Shown in pieces: positions 1 through 7,065 of a stretch of DNA of 42,056 nucleotides (position 1 is its first letter; each line of letters starts with the position of its first letter). The notes under the pieces were generated by a model. It was given only the letters and a program-made list of their open reading frames with translations. It was not told where the DNA came from and made no database searches. A program made the position numbers and the translations under genes. This DNA is from Lachnospiraceae bacterium. GTDB taxonomy: Bacteria > Bacillota > Clostridia > Lachnospirales > Lachnospiraceae. The DNA is taken from NCBI GenBank assembly GCA_024403515.1, contig JAKSRS010000018.1:1-42056 (forward strand). The letters run 5' to 3'.

Positions 1-854
1 GAGGCGCTTATCATGACCTTGGTGTTGGTGGTTTTGGTGACGCTTCTTATCACGTGGGGAACTGCGATTCCCACAAAGGATATGGGGCCTGCGAAGGCTG
101 TTACCACCGCTGATAGAAGGCTTGAAACCACGATTAGTAATATCCTAAAGACTTTGACATTCATACCCACGCTTCTTGCGTAGTCCTCGCCAAAAAGATA
201 GGCATATATTCCCTTCGAAAGAAGGATTGACGCTATAAGTCCAACTAATACTGTGGGATAAATAATCGATAAATTGCTCCAGCTTGCAGCACCAAATGAT
301 CCCATGGACCAGTTGTGAAGGTTAACGATATTGGTATCGTCTGCAAATGCAACTATAAGTTCTGTTAATGCTGAGCAGACATAGCCTATCATTACACCGC
401 ATACGATTAATATGGACATGCTTTTAACATTTCTTGCTACCATGATTACTAGTAGTGCACTAAGACCGGAACCGATAAAAGCTGCTATTACCATCATTAT
501 TGATGAAAGTGAAAAACTCAGACTACAGGATATGACCATTAAAATTGCTACTATAAACTTGGCGCCTGAGGATATTCCAAGTACATATGGTCCTGCAATG
601 GGATTTGCAAAAAAGGACTGAAGTAAATATCCTGAAAGTGCCAAGGCGCCTCCAAGTGCTATTGCTTCTAAAAGCCTTGGAAGTCTTATGTTCCAGACAA
701 TTACTCCGTAAACATCCGTAGTATCATGACTTAGTAATACTCTTAAAAGTTCCTTGCACGAAACGTCCGAACTTCCGCCTAACAGGTTTAGTACGATAAG
801 AATCAAAATGCTGACTATTAAGATGACATAGGTTATTACTATTCGTTTCTTCAA
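1..854 (-). CDS. FecCD/BtuC-type ABC transporter permease (C-terminus off window)
   Basis: Polytopic inner-membrane subunit of an iron-chelate/heme/cobalamin-type ABC importer. About 284 codons are visible and the C-terminus lies left of the window. The start is a TTG at 852-854, chosen because AAGGAG sits 7 nt upstream and no ATG fits. Family hallmarks are visible: an N-terminal hydrophobic helix, the segment RLPRLLEAIALGGALALSGY, then QSFFANPIAGPYVLGISSGA, and near the edge FAGPISFVGIAVPHVIR, which matches the conserved G-x-I-x-F-v-G-l-x-x-PH-i-x-R motif. It lies 85 bp downstream of the binding-protein gene and is probably the fourth gene of the cobalamin-riboswitch operon. An ATPase gene is expected just outside the window. 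The substrate is not readable from the sequence; context favours a tetrapyrrole or corrinoid. Confidence 0.9.
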   Translation of the reverse strand, partial: MKKRIVITYVILIVSILILIVLNLLGGSSDVSCKELLRVLLSHDTTDVYGVIVWNIRLPRLLEAIALGGALALSGYLLQSFFANPIAGPYVLGISSGAKFIVAILMVISCSLSFSLSSIMMVIAAFIGSGLSALLVIMVARNVKSMSILIVCGVMIGYVCSALTELIVAFADDTNIVNLHNWSMGSFGAASWSNLSIIYPTVLVGLIASILLSKGIYAYLFGEDYARSVGMNVKVFRILLIVVSSLLSAVVTAFAGPISFVGIAVPHVIRSVTKTTNTKVMISA

Positions 855-925
855 TCTATGCTCCTTACTTTATTTCATCTTAGTCGACAAGGCTAATCTT
901 TCCGGCCGCCCGGGCTAATCTTACA

Positions 926-941
926 AAAGGCCCTTCGGGCT
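926..941 (-). terminator. Weak GC hairpin between binding protein and permease
   Basis: GCCC-TTC-GGGC (930-940) folds to a 4-5 bp hairpin overlapping the binding-protein stop codon. On the minus strand it is followed by only CTTTTG. It is too short for a confident terminator; partial attenuation between binding protein and permease is possible. Confidence 0.25.
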
Positions 942-2082
942 ATTTTAATTTCATAAGATAATTTAAGTCCGAAAGTTTATCTTCATCGCCATTTATCACA
1001 AGATAAAACTCATATATGTTTTCAACAATTTTACTGCTTTCCTGAAACATGTTTACGTTTGTGCTAAATACATTTCCATCTTTTACAGCCTTAAAATCTT
1101 TAAGTAAATCGCTTTTATTCAAAAATTCATCCAGGCTTTTAACGCCGCCATCAATGGTTCCGTTATAGATTAAAATGTCGGCATCTCTGGCTAATTTATA
1201 AAACTCTTCCATACCAATATTCATGGTAGACATTGCGTTTTCTTCAGCTACTTCGAGTGAATCCAATGCATACTCTCCGCCCGCCATTTCTATCATCTTA
1301 CAGATATAGTCGTGAGGCTTTCTGACGGTAACGTAACCGTTAGATGATATCGAAAAGAAGGCAACTTTTGGGGTGCTTTCTTTTTCCGTAAGCAGTTTAA
1401 GTGCATCAATCTTTTTTAGTTCCTCATTAAAGAAGGCCTCGGCCTCAATTTCTTTACCAAGTAGTACTCCATAGAGTTTTATCCACTCCAGTCGCCCTAT
1501 GGGGTTTTCTTCGTAGCTTGAACGCTCCACAAAAACCGGTATTCCTATATTTTCAATCTGCTCTTTAATCTTTGGTGAATGGCTAATCATCGTAGATTCA
1601 ATGGCCAGAGTGCACTTTTTATCGAGTAATAGTTCATAGTCGGGTGCGCTGTACTTTCCAACGTAAGTAATCAGGCCGCTATCGATGGCTTCTCTTGCCT
1701 CCTGCATTGCATAATCTTTTCCTTTGGTCGAACAGGCTTTGATGCTGCTAAGCCCATCGATTGCTATAAAAAGGTCCATTGCAGATGTTGCCGCAAGATA
1801 GATATTATTAACGGGTTTATGTATAAAGACGGGATTTTCAAGTCCCAGTTTATTTTCAGCTTTATTTTCAGGTACGAGGACATAGTCGGTATTGTCAGCT
1901 GTTTTAATGTGAATATAGTCCTCTTCATAGTAATCAACTAAAAACTGGCTCGCGTATTCAAGTTCTAAACCTGATACCTTATTAAGCCTTTCATCAGATG
2001 TCTCGTATGCACTTTCTTTTGCCTGATTAGAACATCCTGCAAGGAAGATACACATACAAAGAATCGCTAAATATTTCTTCAT
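940..2082 (-). CDS. BtuF/FecB-type periplasmic-binding lipoprotein of a tetrapyrrole/corrinoid-type importer
   Basis: Extracellular solute-binding lipoprotein of 380 residues. The start is the ATG at 2080-2082, with GGAG 6 nt upstream; an in-frame TTG 12 nt earlier overlaps that ribosome binding site and is unlikely. The signal peptide ends in a lipobox, FLAGC, giving lipidated Cys17. The body has the two-lobe Peripla_BP_2 pattern: an N-terminal lobe containing VGKYSAPDYELLLDKKCTLA, a long linking helix (IGRLEWIKLYGVLLGKEIEA), and a C-terminal lobe ending VKDGNVFSTNVNMFQESS. It lies between the NEAT-like lipoprotein and the FecCD permease on the same strand, so it is the capture subunit of that importer. 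Ligand specificity is unknown; heme, siroheme-like porphyrinoids or cobinamides all fit the family and the B12-riboswitch context. Confidence 0.9.
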   Translation of the reverse strand: MKKYLAILCMCIFLAGCSNQAKESAYETSDERLNKVSGLELEYASQFLVDYYEEDYIHIKTADNTDYVLVPENKAENKLGLENPVFIHKPVNNIYLAATSAMDLFIAIDGLSSIKACSTKGKDYAMQEAREAIDSGLITYVGKYSAPDYELLLDKKCTLAIESTMISHSPKIKEQIENIGIPVFVERSSYEENPIGRLEWIKLYGVLLGKEIEAEAFFNEELKKIDALKLLTEKESTPKVAFFSISSNGYVTVRKPHDYICKMIEMAGGEYALDSLEVAEENAMSTMNIGMEEFYKLARDADILIYNGTIDGGVKSLDEFLNKSDLLKDFKAVKDGNVFSTNVNMFQESSKIVENIYEFYLVINGDEDKLSDLNYLMKLK

Positions 2083-2137
2083 TAATTTCTCCAAATAAGC
2101 GTTTTTCTTAATAAAGAAGCTAATCTATATAACCACA

Positions 2138-2170
2138 ATTATCCCATAACCTTAAAGGCTATGGGATAAT
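2138..2170 (-). other. Intercistronic stem-loop in the cobalamin operon
   Basis: A perfect 11-bp inverted repeat (2138-2148 with 2160-2170) encloses a smaller CCTT/AAGG pairing. It lies in the 96-bp gap between the NEAT-like gene and the binding-protein gene. No T-run follows on the minus strand, so it looks like an mRNA-stabilising or processing stem-loop rather than a terminator. Confidence 0.6.
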
Positions 2171-2178
2171 GCTTATAG

Positions 2179-2937
2179 TTATTTCAAAGTGTCTGCCTTG
2201 AATGTAATTGTGTATTCAATCTCATGAGGAGTGCTCATTGCTACTGTATCCGCAATAACTTCCAAAGGCTTACTTAAGTCCTTTACAGGAATCTCGAAAA
2301 CGGATTCATCTGTAACAGAAACGGGTGTATATTTTACACCGTCAACTATCATATAATCGTAGTTTTTGCTGCTAAATGCAATTGTTACAAGATATCCGTC
2401 TTTTGATTCAAGTACACTGGTTGGTGACGCAAGTTTTACCTTCCCGGTGCCTCCGGTTAGTTCAACTTCGACTGTCCGCTCATTACAGCCCGCCGCTTCG
2501 GGATTGGAAATTTTAACTTTATGGTCGTACCAGACATTCTTCTTACCTATAAGAGCAAGGTCAAACTCTTCGTCTATGACACTTACAGGTACGTCAAAAG
2601 AAAAGACTTCTTCAGACATTCCATCATCGTATGTAACCATTTCTGTTGATGGCACAATCCAGTTAGCTTCATCATTTGCTGCTTTCTCGGCAAGTCCCAA
2701 ATAAAGATTTAAGACATTCTTTGAAGGCATAACAAGATGAAGATTTCCACTTTTATTATTTACTGTTAAAACCGCTTTCCCCTTCATAGATTCATTAACA
2801 TGAAACATTGAGCTGTCAGTGTCGAAATCTACCATATAAGTACCATCATCAAGCTTAATGTTTCCCGCCTTACTGCCACATCCAACTAGCAACAGTAAGG
2901 ATATCAATAATCCTAAAAAAACGACTATCTTTTTCAT
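2179..2937 (-). CDS. Two-domain surface lipoprotein with NEAT-like repeats
   Basis: A 252-residue lipoprotein with signal peptide and lipobox LVGC (Cys20). After the signal, two beta-rich segments follow. Residues 28-145 start DGTYMVDF and end NVWYDHKVKI; residues 155-248 contain NYDYMIVDG, an FEIPVKDLSKP stretch and TPHEIEYTITF. Strand order and the F-x-V-x-DL-x-KP then H/Y-rich closing strand resemble NEAT heme-binding domains of Gram-positive surface proteins. The usual closing Y-x-x-x-Y would correspond to H238-x-x-x-Y242 in the second copy. It starts 3 bp after the CbiK-like stop with no strong ribosome binding site, implying translational coupling. A tetrapyrrole-binding role is inference from fold pattern and context; it could instead be an unrelated Ig-like domain. 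Confidence 0.75.
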   Translation of the reverse strand: MKKIVVFLGLLISLLLLVGCGSKAGNIKLDDGTYMVDFDTDSSMFHVNESMKGKAVLTVNNKSGNLHLVMPSKNVLNLYLGLAEKAANDEANWIVPSTEMVTYDDGMSEEVFSFDVPVSVIDEEFDLALIGKKNVWYDHKVKISNPEAAGCNERTVEVELTGGTGKVKLASPTSVLESKDGYLVTIAFSSKNYDYMIVDGVKYTPVSVTDESVFEIPVKDLSKPLEVIADTVAMSTPHEIEYTITFKADTLK

Positions 2938-2940
2938 AAA

Positions 2941-4137
2941 TTACTTAATTACCTCAGCTAAGTGTGCAATGTAAAGGTTCTGAAGATCAACGATTCTTCC
3001 GAGACCTGAAATCTGTGTGTCTACAGAATCAAACTTATTGGAAGCTACAAACATGCTCTTCCATGAATCGTCATCATCGCCTGCCATATCGTTGTTTGCG
3101 TGGTCACCGGCAACAACCATAAGAGGACGAAGAACAACCTTCTTGTAACCTGCAGCTGCTACTGCTTCAATAACGCTTTCACAAGCTGTTTCTTCAGGTT
3201 CGCCTTCTACTGTTCCAATCCAAACGTTGTCATAGCCAAGATCTGCCATCTGCTTCTGCATCTGTGTATAAGAAATCTTAGCTGTGTGTGATGTACCGTG
3301 TCCCATGAATACGAATGCAACACCTGCTTCTTTGGCTGCATCAAGTGAATCAAATCCTGCTTCCTTTATAGCTTCAGCTGTAACTGCTGTAGCAACGATC
3401 TTCTTGTCTTCGTTTACTTCATCAGCTGTTGAACCAACTGTACCAAGTAAAGGCTCTGAGATTGCTACTGATTCAAACTTATCAGCGTACTTATCAACGA
3501 TTTCCTTCATTTCATCGTATTCAGCACCGTGCATTAAGTGTGTAGGCTGAATAACGAGGTTCTTAACACCGTTACTTACGGCTCTGTCAAGTGCCTGTTC
3601 TACGTTATCAATTGCAACACCTTCTCTTGCCTGAACGTGGTTAATGATAATCTGAGCGGTAAATGCTCTTCTTACTGACCAGTCAGGATATGCAGCTGCG
3701 ATTGCTTTTTCAATTCCGCTGATATCTTTAGCACGGCTGTCATTGAAAGATGTACCAAAGCTTACAACAAGAATTTCGTTTTCGCCGATTCCGTCAGCAT
3801 TTAATACGTCATCTAAAGATGCATCACCTGTATCACGACCAAAGTAATCAGGATCTGCTTCTTCACCTTCTACAAGTTCCTTCTGTGCATCTGTTAAAGA
3901 ATCCCATGCTTCCCTGGCTGCCTTACACTGTGCGTCTGTGTTTTCTGTTCTTTCCTGAACGTAAATTGCATCAATTAATTTGGCAACTTCATCTGCTGCT
4001 TTCTTGTCTGCATCTTCAGATGTTGTTTCCTCCTTTGTTTCTCCTTCGTTCTTAGGAGCTTTAGCTTCACCACATCCTGCAAGCATACTTGTTGCTAAGA
4101 CTGCGCTTAATAACAAAGCTAAAATTTTCTTTTTCAT
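2941..4137 (-). CDS. cbiK: Surface-anchored CbiK-type sirohydrochlorin cobaltochelatase lipoprotein
   Basis: 398 residues; AGAGG lies 7 nt before the ATG. Residues 1-21 are a signal peptide with lipobox LAGC (Cys21). A linker of about 95 residues follows, with a motif (AREAWDSLTDAQKELV) typical of clostridial surface proteins. Residues 120-398 align by eye along the whole length of Salmonella CbiK: ILVVSFGTSFND, RRAFTAQIIINH, THLMHGAEY, FVFMGHGTSH, VVAGDHANNDMAGDDDDSW and ISGLG. The catalytic residues of CbiK (Glu89, His145, His207) correspond to Glu206, His280 and His346, so activity is likely retained. The family inserts Co(II) into sirohydrochlorin in the cytosol for anaerobic B12 synthesis. 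Here the enzyme is outside the membrane, as in periplasmic CbiK-P of Desulfovibrio and the CbiK-like heme-handling lipoprotein IhtB of Porphyromonas. First gene after the cobalamin riboswitch. Confidence 0.95.
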   Translation of the reverse strand: MKKKILALLLSAVLATSMLAGCGEAKAPKNEGETKEETTSEDADKKAADEVAKLIDAIYVQERTENTDAQCKAAREAWDSLTDAQKELVEGEEADPDYFGRDTGDASLDDVLNADGIGENEILVVSFGTSFNDSRAKDISGIEKAIAAAYPDWSVRRAFTAQIIINHVQAREGVAIDNVEQALDRAVSNGVKNLVIQPTHLMHGAEYDEMKEIVDKYADKFESVAISEPLLGTVGSTADEVNEDKKIVATAVTAEAIKEAGFDSLDAAKEAGVAFVFMGHGTSHTAKISYTQMQKQMADLGYDNVWIGTVEGEPEETACESVIEAVAAAGYKKVVLRPLMVVAGDHANNDMAGDDDDSWKSMFVASNKFDSVDTQISGLGRIVDLQNLYIAHLAEVIK

Positions 4138-4223
4138 TTTTGTACCTCTCTTGTATATATTTATAAGCCTTTTTTGTTTTCATATTTTAAATATCTCCCC
4201 CCAGAAAGGTTAAATAAGAACAA

Positions 4224-4254
4224 CAAAAAAAGCCTATATTCTAAGAATATAGGC
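4224..4254 (-). terminator. Intrinsic terminator of the cobalamin riboswitch
   Basis: A perfect 10-bp stem, GCCTATATTC (4232-4241) with GAATATAGGC (4245-4254), and a 3-nt loop. A run of seven T follows on the minus strand. It lies between the riboswitch aptamer and the first gene, so it is the likely expression platform: transcription stops when cobalamin is bound. Confidence 0.85.
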
Positions 4255-4324
4255 ACACAAAAATAAAAGGTTCTTCACCCCTTTTAATAAAAACGGTACG
4301 ATTAAGCCCTCGTAATCATGTGCA

Positions 4325-4510
4325 CCTAGACATAAAGGCAGGTTTCCTGGCTTGGCTTCATCGCCTGCTAAGGCCTTCCCGGTTTTATCCAGTGACAATT
4401 ACATAGCAGACTCCACTTCACAGTGACGAGATCGTACAGGAATTTCACCTGTTTCCCTTTTACCCTTTGGCCCTATGAATAAATCATAGTCAAAGGCACC
4501 TTCAGCTAAT
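4325..4510 (-). promoter_or_regulatory. Cobalamin (B12) riboswitch
   Basis: On the minus strand the aptamer landmarks appear in order: AGGTGCC near 4500, AAAAGGGAAACAGGTGAAATT, a GTCACTG, ACCGGGAAGGC, GATGAAGCCAAG, and AGCCAGGAAACCTGCC near 4337-4352. These match the conserved core of the cobalamin riboswitch class; boundaries are approximate. It is followed by a terminator 70 nt further on and then the lipoprotein cobaltochelatase operon, so B12 should repress these genes. An apparent 64-codon frame over this RNA is not a gene. Confidence 0.93.
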
Positions 4511-4593
4511 ATATGAATTGTTAAAGTAAATACAATTATTTGTCGCTGTTTAGTATAATCTATATCCTTGTAAAAGTCATTAAAAAAATGCAC

Positions 4594-4634
4594 AAAAAAG
4601 CTCCCTCTTCACCTTTTGGGGTAAAGAGGGAACC
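4594..4634 (-). terminator. Terminator after the DUF1295 gene
   Basis: On the minus strand GTTCCCTCTTTACCCC pairs imperfectly with GGTGAAGAGGGAGC across an AAAA loop and is followed by TTTTTT. It ends the operon above and insulates the riboswitch operon from read-through. The riboswitch promoter should lie between this hairpin and about 4510; I could not assign it. Confidence 0.8.
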
Positions 4635-4667
4635 TTTAAACCATTTTCATTATATGACTAACCGACT

Positions 4668-5630
4668 TTATTTAAAGAAGTAAAGGCTTTCGTTAACAGG
4701 CATTAAAAACAGTCTTGATGTTTCCTTCTTATACTGAGCATATTCAGGTCTTCGTGATAGCTGTCGCTTCTCCATAAGTGGAATAGATACCACATTAAAA
4801 AGAATGAATACACTCAAGGCTCCTACACCTAAGAACCAATAAGGCACTGCGTATGGAAGCATAACAAGATATACACCAAACCAAAAAGATATTTCCCCGA
4901 GGTAATTTGGGTGCCTTGAAACTCTCCAAAGTCCAAGCTTACATACCTGTCCTACGTTTTCACTTTGTAAAAAGCTATGCATCTGCTCATCTGCAAAGTA
5001 CTCTAAGCATATTCCAAATAACATCACAATGATACCGAAAATTGAAAGAATTCCTATCCTGGTATTTGCGATGATAAACATTGGAAGCATGCCTAAAAAG
5101 ACTATAACCGTAGGCATCATATGAATGCCCCAAAAATTTATTACAGGCCAAAGAAATCTGTTACTTTCATCCCTGAACTTTTTGTATCGCCAGTCCTCAT
5201 AGGAAAAGTCAGTAAACACTTCGACCCAATTTAATGTAAGTCTTAATGACCACACATTAAACACAATAAGAAACAGTATCTGCATAGGGCTAAAAGCAGA
5301 GTTTTCTGCAAATAACCATACAGACATAATCATCGGTGTCAATGACCAGTAAGCGTCATAAACACTTGAATTTTTAAGTATTACGGAAAAGATGTAGGTA
5401 ACAATTGTTGCCACCACATCAAAAACCAGAAATTTTAATACCTGGTTTTCGATTTTATAGGAGCACAAAATACCCACAACAAATGCCAGTATGTATATAA
5501 GTGCAATAATCGCAAGATTTTTATTTTTTTGCGACCCTGATGAACCCAGCTGACGTGGTTCGCGGTTCATTTCTGCGCTCCCGGATGAGCCTAGGGGACG
5601 GGGTTTGCGGTTCATTTTTTCTCCAGCCAT
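4668..5630 (-). CDS. DUF1295 / steroid 5-alpha-reductase-like membrane protein
   Basis: 320 residues, about seven transmembrane helices from residue 37 onward. The C-terminal half carries WRVSRHPNYLGEISFW and the closing EYAQYKKETSRLF, the hallmark of DUF1295 proteins, which belong to the steroid reductase / isoprenylcysteine methyltransferase superfamily. Substrate unknown. The first 35 residues are unusual: a 13-residue motif (MNRxPRxLGSSGS) occurs twice, at residues 6-18 and 21-33. GGTGGAG lies 5 nt before the first ATG; Met6 is an alternative start with its own GGAG. It is 13 bp downstream of the esterase gene and shares its operon; the terminator at 4594-4634 follows. No functional link between the two proteins is evident. 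Confidence 0.9.
   Translation of the reverse strand: MAGEKMNRKPRPLGSSGSAEMNREPRQLGSSGSQKNKNLAIIALIYILAFVVGILCSYKIENQVLKFLVFDVVATIVTYIFSVILKNSSVYDAYWSLTPMIMSVWLFAENSAFSPMQILFLIVFNVWSLRLTLNWVEVFTDFSYEDWRYKKFRDESNRFLWPVINFWGIHMMPTVIVFLGMLPMFIIANTRIGILSIFGIIVMLFGICLEYFADEQMHSFLQSENVGQVCKLGLWRVSRHPNYLGEISFWFGVYLVMLPYAVPYWFLGVGALSVFILFNVVSIPLMEKRQLSRRPEYAQYKKETSRLFLMPVNESLYFFK
5532..5615 (-). repeat. Coding tandem repeat, two copies of a 13-residue motif
   Basis: Two copies of MNRxPRxLGSSGS, separated by Ala-Glu, agree at 11 of 13 residues. The DNA copies differ at several wobble positions, including AGC versus TCG for the last serine, and are more GC-rich than the neighbouring coding sequence. 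The motif precedes the first membrane helix and is not part of the DUF1295 domain. Confidence 0.75.
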
Positions 5631-5643
5631 TTATACTCCACCA

Positions 5644-6648
5644 CTAATCAAAATATAGTTCGTCAAACTTTTCAGTTATAACCTCAAAGTCTTCTCTTAA
5701 TACTGCGTGACCTTCCTTGTGAAAATTTGCAAATATCCTGTCACCCAAAGAATTCTTTTCGTAGTAATCTCTGGCCTTAAGATAGCACTCCCACATCGAA
5801 GGTGCGTTGACCCAGTCTTCATTCATATGGGCAGCCACAATATAATAACCTCTATCTTCCCCTGCTGCAAGTATAGGAAGAATATCCTGGTCATACGGAA
5901 GTTCTTCCTCCGTTTTAAAGTATAAAAATGCATCTACAAACCAACCACGCTCGGCGTCTGACTGCAGACAGGATAATGGTTCGTTCTGGCCATATGTATA
6001 TTCCTTAGGACCGCCAACGGCTGTCATATCATAAGTCTTACCCTCAGATTTCACGCTATAAAGAGCAAGTCCGCCCGCTCCTGAACAGGCCGGGATAACC
6101 ATTTTAAATCTTTTGTCAAATACGCCCAAAACAGCTACCGCCTTGCCCCATCTTGAAACTCCGGTAACAAGCGAATAGTCCTTCTTTAGATTTAAGATCT
6201 TATCAAGTCCGTTATATACAGCATCCAAAACCTTGGATGCGCCCCAGCCCCAGGCCATAAGTACGCCTGTCTGGCTTTTAAGGTCATCAGTATATGGATA
6301 AAGATCGTAAAAGGCCCCTTGGTGCTTCGTATCGTCTGAAGCAACCGAAAGGCTGTCTATAAATAAACAGGCATAGCCCTTTTCAATTGCCGCTTCATAA
6401 TCCTTTATAGGATGCATGCAGATAAAGAAAGGAAAGCCTTCGCCGTGTTTATCACTCGCCTCTTTCGGACATGCAAATGAGGCACCAAACGATGTCACAT
6501 TATTGCCGTTTTTTACGATTATTTTAACCTTTTCTTCTGAAAGGATTTCAAAAGAAACCTCTTCGCCACTTCTCCACTGACCATAAACCTGATCTTGAAG
6601 ATATGACACCATAGATTCACGTTCAATACCCGATAATTCCCCTGCCAT
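5644..6648 (-). CDS. Glucuronoyl esterase-like alpha/beta hydrolase (CE15 type), no signal peptide
   Basis: 334 residues. The nucleophile elbow GVSRWGKA (Ser165) fits the CE15 G-x-S-R-x-G-K motif, and ACSGAGGLALY at 187-197 fits the CE15 S-G-x-G-G segment. A late histidine (His314, in HKEGHAV) is a candidate for the triad. CE15 enzymes cleave the ester between lignin alcohols and 4-O-methylglucuronate on xylan. This protein has no signal peptide or anchor, so it should act in the cytoplasm, perhaps on imported esterified glucurono-oligosaccharides; that is inference. The ribosome binding site TAGGAG contains the stop codon of the small ORF upstream. DUF1295 follows 13 bp later. It could instead be another acetyl- or methylesterase of the same fold. 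Confidence 0.75.
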   Translation of the reverse strand: MAGELSGIERESMVSYLQDQVYGQWRSGEEVSFEILSEEKVKIIVKNGNNVTSFGASFACPKEASDKHGEGFPFFICMHPIKDYEAAIEKGYACLFIDSLSVASDDTKHQGAFYDLYPYTDDLKSQTGVLMAWGWGASKVLDAVYNGLDKILNLKKDYSLVTGVSRWGKAVAVLGVFDKRFKMVIPACSGAGGLALYSVKSEGKTYDMTAVGGPKEYTYGQNEPLSCLQSDAERGWFVDAFLYFKTEEELPYDQDILPILAAGEDRGYYIVAAHMNEDWVNAPSMWECYLKARDYYEKNSLGDRIFANFHKEGHAVLREDFEVITEKFDELYFD

Positions 6649-6659
6649 AATGAAATCTC

Positions 6660-6950
6660 CTATAAAACACTTACATTCTTTTCAAAATCAATATCATGAG
6701 GTGCCTTTGTAGTTGCAGGAACACCAACTGCTAAATTTTGTAAATTCCATGCATGTTCTTTTAATGTAGGCGCAAGCACGAAACAAAAAACCGCGCCGGT
6801 AAGTGTAATCGATACAGTACCGACAAATCTTATAACATCAAAAAGGACGGATTTTTTCTTTTTTTCTCCTCTAAAAACTGCTACCCTATTACTATCCAAT
6901 AAATCACCAAACAGTAATAGGCAAATTCTATTCAAAAATAAGTTATCCAT
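6660..6950 (-). CDS. Small single-helix membrane protein, doubtful or degenerate
   Basis: 96 codons with one hydrophobic helix (RFVGTVSITLTGAVFCFVLA) after a lysine-rich stretch. Its stop codon overlaps the esterase's ribosome binding site, which favours a real upstream gene. Against it, the ATG at 6950 has no ribosome binding site, the N-terminal 35 residues look non-coding, and the C-terminus resembles nothing I recognise. It could be the remnant of a larger membrane protein or a leader translated from an internal TTG. Confidence 0.4.
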   Translation of the reverse strand: MDNLFLNRICLLLFGDLLDSNRVAVFRGEKKKKSVLFDVIRFVGTVSITLTGAVFCFVLAPTLKEHAWNLQNLAVGVPATTKAPHDIDFEKNVSVL

Positions 6951-6992
6951 ACAGACATGTGGATTGTAACAGACTAATGAGGATTAGATAAG

Positions 6993-7020
6993 TTGACAAA
7001 TGACTAATATTGTGTACAAT
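6993..7020 (+). promoter_or_regulatory. Sigma-A promoter of the ferredoxin-nitroreductase gene
   Basis: TTGACA (6993-6998), 16-bp spacer, TACAAT (7015-7020). It lies 45 bp before the gene, whose ribosome binding site CGGAG is 5 nt before the ATG. Confidence 0.8.
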
Positions 7021-7065
7021 TTAATTGATTTAAACATTGATTTTTAACAAAAGAACGGAGTAATC

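Noticed and set aside
3100..4055. Several plus-strand open frames opposite the cobaltochelatase gene
   Set aside because: They are antisense shadows of a clearly homologous gene, without ribosome binding sites or protein-like composition.
4399..4593. 64-codon open frame on the minus strand
   Set aside because: It lies over the cobalamin riboswitch, has no ribosome binding site, and its sequence is explained by the conserved RNA.
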